This document shows positions 54,401 to 62,836 of a DNA stretch of 64,000 bases, piece by piece. The stretch spans positions 253,584 through 317,583 of the forward strand of contig CAUJNA010003493.1 in assembly GCA_963377175.1 (NCBI GenBank). The letters run 5' to 3'. The notes beneath the pieces are model-generated. The model saw only the letters and a list, made by a program, of their open reading frames with translations. It did not search any database and had not been told where the DNA came from. Within the stretch, counting starts at the first letter, position 1. Each line of letters starts with the position of its first letter. The DNA is from Effrenium voratum. Taxonomy: Eukaryota; Sar; Dinophyceae; Suessiales; Symbiodiniaceae. Both the position numbers and the translations under genes were made by a program.

Positions 54401-55495
54401 ATGCAGACAGGTCCTCTTCCCCCACCACCAGCACCGCCAGTTCAACCTCCAGTTCGGGCACCTCTAGGCCAAGGTGATGCAACGCAGTACACTCAGCCTC
54501 GATACTCGCAGCTACTCCCCAGCACCTTCCAATCTGACGACATCTTCCTCGACAAGACGGAAGTCCGCGGCCTGCAGCTGTACCGTCACGTTCAACCCAC
54601 TCAGTGGTCCAGAAGGGTCGGGCTCGCAGGAACAGCTATCCTGGATCTTCCATTCACACGACTTCTTCGAGGAGGAGCAGAAGATCACGCATTACGAGCG
54701 CTGTCAAACGGGCGATACAGCACACCAGTCATGGCTCAGACGATAGCCGAGGCAGTCTTATTGACATCCATTCTCAAAGCATTGAGAGGCAGGGAGGTCG
54801 ACATCGACAGGACAGCTCGCTCTCTCCACGCGGACAATGCGCCGGATAAGCGCAACGAGGCTATGCAGTTTATGGAGCCACTTGCGCTCAAAATCGTGGA
54901 TCTCATGGAGTCGCTGCAGCCCGCCAAGCAGGAGAACCTCACTCGCCACAAAATTGCCGAATTGGAACAACAGCTGGAGCGCTACAAGAACAAGGGCATC
55001 ACTCTTACACCGGATAAGAAGCAGCCATCCTCGTTCCCTTCCAATGCCGCGTCCTGGACCCCCACACCCGGCCGCTCTGACCAGTCCCTCTACATCAATG
55101 CGGCCAACTCAGATGCTCAGGGGCCTCCCCTACCAGTTCCATCCCCAGAGGCTGATCCAGCCCCCAAGCGACGACCGGCAAAGAGAAAGACCCCGGAGAC
55201 TGCCCCGGACATCACACTAAACTCAGAACTTCTACGTCAGGGAAATCCCAAAGGTCAACAGGTACCACTTCCCACCAGCCTCACGGACAAGGTCTGCAAG
55301 GCATGGCTACACGAACGCACGCTGTCCAACCAAGCGACCTACCTTGATCTCATCAAGCAGGAGCTGGCATCCGACACAGTGGAGCAGTTGAAAACCATTG
55401 CAGTCAAGTGGGGGGCCCCAATCTCCTTAGTGAGCAAGGGATCGAAGCGAGCACTCCTGCAGTTCATCACGGTTCTGTACATGTATGGCAAGTGA
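54401..55495 (+). CDS. Retroelement ORF2: NLS, coiled coil, SAP-like C terminus
   Basis: ATG gives 364 residues. Residues 1-30 are proline-rich; about 185-200 form a short coiled coil (HKIAELEQQLERYKNK); about 254-263 is a nuclear-localisation-like cluster (PKRRPAKRK). The end, VEQLKTIAVKWGAPISLVSK then GSKRALLQFI, follows the SAP pattern (helix, short link, G-x-K-x-x-L-x-x-x-I), usually a DNA-binding motif. The frame is open upstream of the ATG back to TGA at 54275. A different open frame at 54130-54477 (QWNYSWPATSAPSSSSH...) also looks coding, so the true N terminus may lie upstream across a frameshift. Confidence 0.68.
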   Translation: MQTGPLPPPPAPPVQPPVRAPLGQGDATQYTQPRYSQLLPSTFQSDDIFLDKTEVRGLQLYRHVQPTQWSRRVGLAGTAILDLPFTRLLRGGAEDHALRALSNGRYSTPVMAQTIAEAVLLTSILKALRGREVDIDRTARSLHADNAPDKRNEAMQFMEPLALKIVDLMESLQPAKQENLTRHKIAELEQQLERYKNKGITLTPDKKQPSSFPSNAASWTPTPGRSDQSLYINAANSDAQGPPLPVPSPEADPAPKRRPAKRKTPETAPDITLNSELLRQGNPKGQQVPLPTSLTDKVCKAWLHERTLSNQATYLDLIKQELASDTVEQLKTIAVKWGAPISLVSKGSKRALLQFITVLYMYGK

Positions 55496-55727
55496 GGGGA
55501 GCGGCGGTAGCGCTCACGAGGAAGGAAGTTAGCACCTTTGACACGACTGGCACAAAAGGCCCGCTGCTCATCGCGCTTGAACCTTGCCCTGAGCCCATCA
55601 GCTGCCTTTTCTCCTTCTTTTTCGTTTTCCTGTTTTTCTTGGGGTCGCGGGTCGGGGTCTTTTTCCGCTGTTTCCAGTTGACCCAATTAACCGTTCAGTG
55701 CTCGAGCGTTGGATGCATGGCTAAGCC
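55496..55727 (+). promoter_or_regulatory. Inter-ORF spacer with strong polypyrimidine tract
   Basis: CCTTTTCTCCTTCTTTTTCG, TTTTCCTGTTTTTCTTGG and CTTTTTCCGCTGTTTCCAG lie 50-130 bp before the ORF3 ATG. The last is an excellent acceptor (55662-55680). Confidence 0.42.
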
Positions 55728-57389
55728 ATGCCGGTCATTCAATCTCCAGAGACGGTGCTTCTTTGGCAGCTCTACGGTAAGTATGAACGGTCAGAGCTTT
55801 ACAGTGCAGCCAGACACTATGGTATTCCTGAGCCATCTTGGCCAGTGAGCCTGCAGCATGGCACCGATTATTTCCTTCCCTACATCACTGCGCTTATTGC
55901 AATCAGACTCGGTGACTCGCTCGATGTGCATGCATCCAACCAGTATTATCAGGTCCTCTATCTGATCATCGTCACGAGTCGCCAAATCCTCAACATGCCG
56001 ATGGTCAATAAGCAACTATCTATGTGGGCCGAGTCAATGTCCACGCTGCTGATGGTTCATCACTACGGTCGTCCCACGCATGCACTCACGGAACTCAGAC
56101 GCCGACTCCGACGTTTGCGCATCCACCCGAACATGTACACCTTCACCCACTTCTCGCAGCCCAACGTAGTGTACTGGAAGCAGCGAGTCGAACTCCGCCC
56201 GGACCTCCCACGCTCCGTCAACCCGCAGTCGGACGTATACATTGGAAGCACCAGCATCACTTATCCTAGTCGAGAACACAATCGTAGGGCCAAGTTACTG
56301 GGTATTCAGCACGGACAGTTTATCAATGCGGAGCCGGCCCTCAGATGGTGGCATCACTTCGGCAACTATGACGAGTTTGCTACATGGGTCATCCTGACAG
56401 ACCCCGACCACGCAGTCACCTGGACCCAGGAACACGCCTTGATTAGCATCTATCAGCCGTCCCTCAATTGGCCCTATATTTATCGGCGGTACAAGCGCAT
56501 TTCCACCGGCTATACGGCCACCAGGTTTCTTGCAGAACAGAACTTTTATCGGGTGGCACTCAAACACACCCAAGCCTGGTCCATCATCGCTCGCCTCACC
56601 TCGGAGCACATTGAATCCTGGGAGGAAGAGAAACGACTTCGTAGTGGACGGCATTCAGACTTGGATATATATGCTATACACAGGCTGTCTGGCAATGTGG
56701 AACAGCCTCACCGGCATCGAGTTCGGAATATTTTGCGAAGAGTTCTTGATTTCCGTCAACTTCAGCAACCCAAGATCAACTTGCTATTGCGATTACCGTG
56801 GCTGTCCCATCCCCATTATCAGCGGTCCACCAGGGAAGTGCTTCGTCGGCTCGTTCTCGACCATCGCAGCTGGGCTCTTCCATTTCACTTGCCCAGTACG
56901 AAGTTGGCAGAGACCCCTCATCCTCGGGTCCATACAGTTATGTGGAACTTCTCGTCGTTTCAGGACTGCTACCTCCTGACATCCCCCGGACCATCATCGT
57001 GTCAGTGCGCAGCCTGGCTAAAACGTCAGCCCTGGCTATCTCACGTTCAAGGCCATGTGGCCGCGGGATTGGATGAGTTCCGGTTTCCGGGAACCCCTCA
57101 GCACGTTCATTACACCTCAGCGCTGGCGTCGTATTATGTGGACCTTTCAGTTTACGAAGTGCAGGTTCATGAACGCCTACGAAAATGGTGCTTGCACCAT
57201 GGCCTGCCCCTGGATCAGTTCCACGCACCTCTCATGGAGCACCTACGCAGTCAATTTCAGAAACATCGGCAGCACGCGTCCACCCATCAGCTCCTCACCA
57301 AGCACCAGCTGAACATCCTGCATCGGAGGGTCCAGGTAGGTACTATGTTGATGCTTAGGGTCCCAAACAACCCCTCAAAACGCAGCTAA
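55728..57389 (+). CDS. Retroelement ORF3: GIY-YIG endonuclease and region before the reverse transcriptase
   Basis: ATG at 55728; frame open to TAA at 57387, 553 codons. Residues about 145-250 form a GIY-YIG nuclease: NVVYW (146-150), VYIGSTS (about 170), Arg in PSREHNRRAK (182), then QEHALISIYQPSLNWP with the metal-binding Glu (235) and P-x-L-N. The long insert between the two halves of the GIY-YIG signature is unusual. In Penelope-like elements this nuclease nicks target DNA; here it is N-terminal to the RT, as in Chlamys/Naiad-type PLEs. Residues about 430-535 (HVAAGLDEFRFPGTPQHVHY... to NILHRRVQ) fit the region before RT motif 1. After VQ (57335) comes GTAGGT, and the last 18 codons do not look coding, so the frame probably leaves the element here. 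Confidence 0.75.
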   Translation: MPVIQSPETVLLWQLYGKYERSELYSAARHYGIPEPSWPVSLQHGTDYFLPYITALIAIRLGDSLDVHASNQYYQVLYLIIVTSRQILNMPMVNKQLSMWAESMSTLLMVHHYGRPTHALTELRRRLRRLRIHPNMYTFTHFSQPNVVYWKQRVELRPDLPRSVNPQSDVYIGSTSITYPSREHNRRAKLLGIQHGQFINAEPALRWWHHFGNYDEFATWVILTDPDHAVTWTQEHALISIYQPSLNWPYIYRRYKRISTGYTATRFLAEQNFYRVALKHTQAWSIIARLTSEHIESWEEEKRLRSGRHSDLDIYAIHRLSGNVEQPHRHRVRNILRRVLDFRQLQQPKINLLLRLPWLSHPHYQRSTREVLRRLVLDHRSWALPFHLPSTKLAETPHPRVHTVMWNFSSFQDCYLLTSPGPSSCQCAAWLKRQPWLSHVQGHVAAGLDEFRFPGTPQHVHYTSALASYYVDLSVYEVQVHERLRKWCLHHGLPLDQFHAPLMEHLRSQFQKHRQHASTHQLLTKHQLNILHRRVQVGTMLMLRVPNNPSKRS

Positions 57390-58707
57390 AAACTGTACAT
57401 GGATGGACCCGGGGGGCGTTTTATTACCAACCAAGCCAAACAAAGAGGACACCTATGCAAGGGCTCCCCGCCCCATAGCTTCCTTTTTCTCGCTTGCTTC
57501 CTTTTTCTCGCTTGCTCAGTTAGCCGACCTGGGTTGTCACTGTTTGGTTTCAGCGATTTTCCGATCGTGGCTTTATTAGGGGGATGCAAAAGACAAAATG
57601 TTAGCAAGTGAGTGTTCGAGGTTGGGCAGAGAAGAAAGCAAGGAGCAACCTAGCCAAGTGGGACACTGCCCCATTTTCTGACAGACAGGCATTTGATTGC
57701 TGCAGTAACTCAGGAACTTCAGATTGGGCACACACCAATTTATGTGGGGCGTGCCTCGAGTAAGAGACCTGGTTGGTTCGATGGTGTTCCAACAGTTTTT
57801 TGGGAGCTTCCCCAAAGGGTCAACACACACACACACCCTTTGTGAATCCACCGAGCCCCTCATCTCTGCAATTTCCCCGTTTCCTCCCTTCTTCAGGAGG
57901 TTTTACACTTAATGGAAGAGGATTAGGGACCACGCATTTTGAGCAGGCCAGTTGCATTCAGAGAGGAAGAACCCTGCCTCAGCATCATCCTGGCCCATTG
58001 CCTCAATGCCTGGCGAGGCCAACGCGAGCCACGACAAAGGGAACACATCCCAGGCCCCCCAATGGCTGCTAATTGGTACCCTAACTGGCCAAAAACAAAG
58101 ACAGAGACCTGGTGCTGTCATGCATGCCCTGGTAGAATCACCCCAGCCTTCTGCAGAAAAGCCCGGCAAAAGTGATCAACCAAGGAGTGTTTCCTGATCA
58201 CCCTGCAAAACACGACATGGCGCCTGTGCTTCACCCGCTCCCCCGCGGCCGACTTTTTTGACTTTCAGCTGGCGGGGTAAAGAAATATTTGCATGAAACT
58301 GTTCGGCTTAGTTCAGTTCACACCATTCCTGTCACCTGCCGGCCCTTTTGGGATGGTTGCGTGAAACATGTGAATCAACAGGTTAGGCTGCGCGCCAGTG
58401 CCAGCAGCAGAAACGCAACTTGCCAACTTGCTTGTGTTCTTGAACTTTGTGGCAAGGATGGCTTCATGAACTTCTGGAGTCTCTTTGCCCAGTGTGCTGG
58501 GCGCCGATGAGCCTTGGCATTCGGAAAGGGTGTGGGTTTGGCTGGTTTGTTAAAAGAAAACTAGCCCCAAAAAGGGCCCCCCTACAACACCAACAAAGGT
58601 TTAGCCCTGGAATTGGACTCCTTTGTCTCGCTGGCAGTCAAGTGCTACTTAATGGGGCCACCAGTGCGCACGAATGCGAGTGTCATTGACTGGCGGTTCG
58701 AGGAAGC

Positions 58708-59061
58708 GTGCCTCAAGTGAGCAATTTCGATCAGGTGATCCAGCAATGGCTTTTTGATGCTTCTGCAGATGCCCAAAGTGAAATCCGAAAGAACCTTCAT
58801 CCAAGTGATTCGCGGTCGTTTGAGCTTTTTAGCCTTTCCCATTTAATCATGATGCCCCCTGTTCCCTGCCAGGTCGGTAGGGTACCAAACCAAAAAAGAC
58901 ACCAATGTATCACCCCAAAATGGGGCCACCTTCCTCTAGTTCGCCGTTGCGTAAGAAACAAACCCGAATGGTTTTTGATAAACACACTGTTTTTTGTTGA
59001 CAGCCCCGAGGGGCGCCAAAAGCTGGAGGTTCTTGGACCCTTTGCCCTCTGGCAACTTTGA
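58708..59061 (+). CDS. Hypothetical frame, 117 codons, within the interruption
   Basis: Begins VSNFDQVIQQWLFDASADAQ, SEIRKNLHPSDSRSFELFSL; ends, after TTTTTTGTTGACAG, SPEGRQKLEVLGPFALWQL and TGA. Either one ORF or two exons with an in-frame intron-like middle. No family recognised. Confidence 0.38.
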   Translation: MPQVSNFDQVIQQWLFDASADAQSEIRKNLHPSDSRSFELFSLSHLIMMPPVPCQVGRVPNQKRHQCITPKWGHLPLVRRCVRNKPEWFLINTLFFVDSPEGRQKLEVLGPFALWQL

Positions 59062-59378
59062 AGGGGGAGTGGCCGCAAAGTCCCTCAAGTTTTTTTTCAG
59101 GGTTGAAAGATCAATTGACGACTCATGCCTTAAGCCAAATCATGGTGGACATGATCATGACGTACACACCTTCGAGACAGTAAACACACAACCGAATCTG
59201 ATGTTCTGAGGTTTCTTCGGTTTGGTTTGGTTGGCTGGCTGGTGCTTGGTTTGCTTGGCTGAGTCGATTGGGCCGGTTGGGTCAGTTGGGTTGGCTGGGT
59301 ACCAGTTTCCCATCCGGTTCAGCATTCTCCCATGTTTCCCCTTTTGGTTTCAGTTAGTCATCACTTCAATTTTGGCAG

Positions 59379-59449
59379 GGTGTCCGTGTTGTGGAGCTCT
59401 GAGTCTCCGACATGTCACTGAGGCTGCAGCTGAGCGTAGCGCAGCTTGA
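59379..59449 (+). CDS. Putative terminal exon with CPCC motif
   Basis: CAATTTTGGCAG acceptor; frame CPCCGALSLRHVTEAAAERS, AA, TGA at 59447. Confidence 0.36.
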
Positions 59450-59898
59450 GGGCCTAGCCTTGAGATCGTAGGAGGAGGGAAAATGCCTCCTCCGGTTCTC
59501 AAGCGGCGACGCGGCACAGGCATGAAAAGCACCGCAAGATGGTTCAGGCTTCCTCTCCCTGAACAGAGATGGCCCGCTTCAGAGATGTCATTGTTGTCAG
59601 ACCCACTTTGAGGGGATGTTCTGCTTCAGGGCTTTCCCCTGTTTAGGAAGGAAGAGGGATGTCGCAGAAAGCTGCGCTTTTCCGACGATGCCTGGGAGAT
59701 CTGAGGGGTGTGGGGGTTGACATGTCGGTATGGGGCTGGTGTAGGGCTTCAACAGGGTCAATCTTGCATTTAAGTGTGATAAATCTCCAATTTTGGGGGG
59801 TGAAAGTTCAGGGGCGCAGGGCTGCCAAACATGAAGTTGTACGTTGCATCAGGAGGCATGTTCCAGCAAACACAAGTTCACTGCCACGCATACCAGGG

Positions 59899-59991
59899 GT
59901 TCTGAAATTTGGGGACCTCTTTTTGGGGCTGGTTTCCCCTACTAGTTTCTCTTCAAAGCCCAACCAAAAGGGGCCTCTCATTTTGAGGAAC
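59899..59991 (+). mobile_element. TIR element family B, copy 1
   Basis: Left end GTTCTGAAATTTGGGGACC; right end GGGGCCTCTCATTTTGAGGA plus AC, roughly its inverse. Internal TCTTTTTGGGGCTGGTTTC is shared with the copy 530 bp downstream. Confidence 0.62.
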
Positions 59992-60324
59992 ATGCATATG
60001 GCGGCCCAGGGATTCTTGAGCTAAACATGCTCGCTTTAGAGCATGAAGGACATCCAACAAGTGTGACATGTGGAAAAAGAGTCAACACAAGAGCCACCCA
60101 GTGCGCTCAAGATCGCCCCTGCGCCATTAGAAAGCAGCTTGTCCCGCTGATACGAACAACGCATTTGCAGCAAACACAGGCGCTGGCTTACTCTGCTGGG
60201 CATTGACAATGGGGCTCAAGTGCCCCATCGAGGTGGACTATCAATGGTCGATCCCTACATGAGAGTACGTCCCTGAATTTAGCGAGTGTTCGCCCGTCGG
60301 CGCGTGAACCGTAGCCCCCGGCAG

Positions 60325-60361
60325 GTTTGATGTCATGTTGCTGCAAAAGCGCAGCTGTGTG
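60325..60361 (+). CDS. Putative micro-exon
   Basis: CCCCCGGCAG acceptor; FDVMLLQKRSCV; donor TGTG|GTGAGG. Short, so support comes from the borders. Confidence 0.32.
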
Positions 60362-60424
60362 GTGAGGATCTACGTTGGCACCATGCCACTGGCATTTGGA
60401 TTTCGTGTGTGTGTGCGCGTGCGC

Positions 60425-60522
60425 GTGTTTCTCAAAATAGGGTACCTGGTCTTGGGGCTGGTCTCATTTATTTTCCTTCTTAAGAACTCACCTAAAAGGG
60501 GCCCCCTATTTTTGAGAAACAC
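60425..60522 (+). mobile_element. TIR element family B, copy 2
   Basis: Left end GTGTTTCTCAAAATAGGG and right end CCCCTATTTTTGAGAAACAC are near-perfect inverted repeats. Internal TCTTGGGGCTGGT and ACCTAAAAGGGGCC match copy 1. Confidence 0.75.
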
Positions 60523-60666
60523 CCTTTTAGGGATGAGTTTGAGGACGTTTGTGGCTTCACAAAACACTGCCTTTGAGGGCTTCTTGTTCAATCTTGTCTT
60601 GGCTGATCCTTGAAGGAAATGAGGCGATGAGCACAGTCTATTCCCATGGCTTCCCCCAGTGGTTGC

Positions 60667-60892
60667 ATGTATGTGTATCTGTACGTGTGTGTATGTGCAT
60701 ATGTACATGTCTTTGTATGTGTTTGTGTATGTGTATGTCTATCTGTATGTGTCTGTGTATGTGTATGTGTATATGCAGGTGTATGTATATGTATATGTGT
60801 ATGTGTATGAATGTGTATGTGTATATGTATGTGTACCTGTATATGTATATGTAAATGTATGTGTATATGTATGTGTATATGTCTTTTGTATA
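60667..60892 (+). repeat. TATG/TGTG microsatellite
   Basis: Degenerate GTATGTGTATAT units over about 225 bp; frames with M/C/V/Y only are artefacts. Confidence 0.92.
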
Positions 60893-60992
60893 CCTACATG
60901 TCTGTATGCGTGTCCTGTTATATCCTCACTTTGCCATCTGCGGTAGCTTTTGGCACCGACCTGCGAAGCTTAGCGACTCCCACGTCACCGGA

Positions 60993-61022
60993 ATGGCGGA
61001 CCAGCTGACCGAGGAGCAGAAG
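60993..61022 (+). CDS. Calmodulin-like N terminus, possible first exon
   Basis: ATG followed by GCGGACCAGCTGACCGAGG encodes MADQLTEEQ, identical to the conserved start of calmodulin. The next codons (K, E, R, K, G) depart from it, so it is either a first exon with a non-GT donor (AAG|GAGCGA) or a fragment. No EF-hand is visible. Confidence 0.38.
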
Positions 61023-61357
61023 GAGCGAAAGGGGATGGGCGAGGTGTTTAGCTCCACTATTTTGGGGAGGCTTGGAGTCTCGCCCATTTTGTTATGGATT
61101 CGCGCAAGGATCCTGGGCAAGCGGTTTTGATGACTGCCTTCCTGCAGTCTGCCTCGCCCAGACAGGAACTTTTTGTGGAGTTCTTCTCTTGCCGCCCAGA
61201 AAACACTCCATTAAAATAGCCCTGGTCCAGAAAACAAATTTCCACTTAACCGTTGGAAGGGCGGTGCAAGCCTTGAACAGCTGATGTCCACTGGCAAGCT
61301 GGCCAGGATACTGACCTATTTTTGTCACCCGCCAGAAGCCAGTCCTACAATTGACAG

Positions 61358-61431
61358 AAAAAGGGCACGTGCCGTCGGACTCGCTTCTCGAGGAGCTCAC
61401 CGATACGCAGAAGCAGGAGCAGGAGATCAAG
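61358..61431 (+). CDS. Putative exon, coiled-coil like
   Basis: CTACAATTGACAG acceptor; KGHVPSDSLLEELTDTQKQE, QEIK; GC donor ATCAAG|GCCAGG. Charged and helical. Confidence 0.45.
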
Positions 61432-61595
61432 GCCAGGAAACGTGCTTGTGGCTGGCTCCTTCATTCTTGTTTTCCATTGTTTCCATGTTTCCTTAAAGGA
61501 TCTTCATATGTTTTGTATCTTGGTTTTGTTTGTTCGAGGGGAGGGTTTTGTATCTTGGATGAATCTTGTCGTTGAGTTGGCTTTGTTTGGGCTGA

Positions 61596-62324
61596 ACACG
61601 CAGTTCATTTCCGAGCCAATGGAAATCGGGGCGGACTATTATAGCCTACCATAAGGTGGTACATCGGCAGCTCTTTAAAGCGGTTGCAATCCTCCTCGGC
61701 GAGATCGCCGCGGGTACATGGAAGTGTTCGTGGGGGATACACCCCACGCCGAGGATATGGCAGAACGTCAAACATTACTTTGACAACACAGACGATACAG
61801 TCACCCTTGCATTCCACAATGACGATTTGGTCGGCTTCTTCAACAGTGTCCCTCAGGATCAAGTGTGCGCAGCAGTCGAGCAGCTATTAGCAGAGCACCG
61901 GCGAGAGCATCCTGGTCTCATCTATTCAGTGGAAACTCAGGCGGCTGTCCACTACAATCGGGTTTTTGCGGGTAAGCAATCCTACGGACGTACGCCGACC
62001 ACGCGAGTCATTTATGTGGAGGACATTCTGGATATCGTCAAATCCAGCTTCCAATGCATGTATGTCCAGGTGGGGACTCTCATTCTGCGCCAAGTCCACG
62101 GGACAGCGATTGGCTCTCAGCTGAGTCCAGTTCTCAGTCACATCTGCGTCGCGAGGCACGAAGTTCTTTGGCAGCGTATCTACGGACAATGGTTCGCCAG
62201 TCACAATATCTTCCTGGAGCGATATGTCGACAACAGATTTGTGATCTTCCCGTCTCCGGCTTCCGGTCACCCAGCAGCTCCATTGGAGGCTTTGCTTCGT
62301 GTTGGAACAGGTGGGATCCTCTGA
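61596..62324 (+). CDS. Retroelement reverse transcriptase, palm (Penelope-like)
   Basis: Frame open after TGA at 61593 to TGA at 62322. Order: SGRTITAYHKVVHRQLFKAV (RT motifs 1-2), VTLAFHNDDLVGFFNSVPQD with the motif A aspartates (about 61818), FQCMYVQVGTLILRQVHGTA, IGSQLSPVLSHI (motif B), FLERYVDNRFVIFP (motif C, 62222). Motifs B and C follow the PLE forms G-T-A-x-G-S-x-L-S-P and R-Y-V-D-x. The second motif C aspartate is asparagine. The 5' part (motif 0 and the DK region) is absent. The frame breaks after PLEALL near 62298. Confidence 0.82.
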   Translation, partial: TRSSFPSQWKSGRTIIAYHKVVHRQLFKAVAILLGEIAAGTWKCSWGIHPTPRIWQNVKHYFDNTDDTVTLAFHNDDLVGFFNSVPQDQVCAAVEQLLAEHRREHPGLIYSVETQAAVHYNRVFAGKQSYGRTPTTRVIYVEDILDIVKSSFQCMYVQVGTLILRQVHGTAIGSQLSPVLSHICVARHEVLWQRIYGQWFASHNIFLERYVDNRFVIFPSPASGHPAAPLEALLRVGTGGIL

Positions 62325-62613
62325 GTTCCTCGGCTTCGTGATCGACGTGGGCGACCGTGCGATTTACTACAAAACCCCAACAAACATCTGGCAGATCGAG
62401 ATCAGAGGACCCCACACTGCAGGAAGTCTCTCCACCCTTCTCTCCGGGGCCAGATCACGGTCAGCCCTTGCCACCAAGTACGCGCACCCGGCCCGAGCAG
62501 TGCAGATGGCATTGGATCAGCTTCGCAGTATTTATTTGTCCGCCGGCTACAAGTCAGCTGACCTGCAGCACCTGTTTCATCTCCCGGCAATCCCAACCGG
62601 AAAGAACGTTTAA
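62299..62613 (+). CDS. Retroelement reverse transcriptase, C-terminal part in the next frame
   Basis: Continues the RT in the +1 frame: LEQVGSSEFLGFVIDVGDRA (primer-grip region), IYYKTPTNIWQIEI, then ALATKYAHPARAVQMALDQL and SIYLSAGYKSADLQHLFHLP, matching the PLE thumb with its G-Y motif. TAA at 62611. No GIY-YIG follows, in keeping with its place upstream. A small deletion or a programmed shift joins it to the palm. Confidence 0.78.
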   Translation: MLEQVGSSEFLGFVIDVGDRAIYYKTPTNIWQIEIRGPHTAGSLSTLLSGARSRSALATKYAHPARAVQMALDQLRSIYLSAGYKSADLQHLFHLPAIPTGKNV

Positions 62614-62836
62614 GAGCCGATTGTCGCTGTTTTTCGATGTTTGGCTTTGTGGCTCGCTCTTGTTGGTTTTGTTTCGGTCTTCTTCCGGACCGGGTCTGGC
62701 TCGGTTGGGCTGTTGCGCTCGGGTGCTCTTCTTCTTCTGTTTGGGTTCCGGGGTCCCTTGACTCTTGTGTTGATCACGGAGCTTGTCTGCTGGTTCAAGA
62801 CGTGGGCCTTCTCGCCGACATCGGAAAGCGGTCGTC
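62614..62836 (+). promoter_or_regulatory. Inter-ORF spacer, T/C-rich
   Basis: CGCTGTTTTTCGATGTTTGG, CTCTTGTTGGTTTTGTTTCG and TGCTCTTCTTCTTCTGTTTG precede ORF4. It resembles the spacer before ORF2; a usable AG occurs at GATCACGGAG (62772-62781). Confidence 0.35.

Larger units (their letters stand above)
57336..61603. other. 4.3 kb host-like interruption between endonuclease and RT
   Basis: Starts with a donor-like CCAG|GTAGGT and ends near GAACACGCAG (61594-61603). Inside, the sequence resembles the left 50 kb: short dispersed TIR elements, microsatellites and several exon-like segments. About 90-110 RT residues expected between VQ and KSGRTI are not found. It may be an intron, a nested insertion with deletion, host DNA between two partial copies, or a misjoin. 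57390-58700 shows no supported exon. Confidence 0.6.

Noticed and set aside
57603..57912. Possible missing N-terminal RT segment in the interrupting block
   Set aside because: Read in all frames from 57390 to 61590; nothing resembles the expected pre-motif-1 RT region.
60549..61008. M/C/V/Y-rich frames
   Set aside because: Translation of the TATG/TGTG microsatellite.
60942..61008. VAFGTDLRS, resembling the protease strand VAFGTGE
   Set aside because: Residues after GTD do not follow the aspartic protease pattern, and the overlapping frame gives the calmodulin-like start instead.
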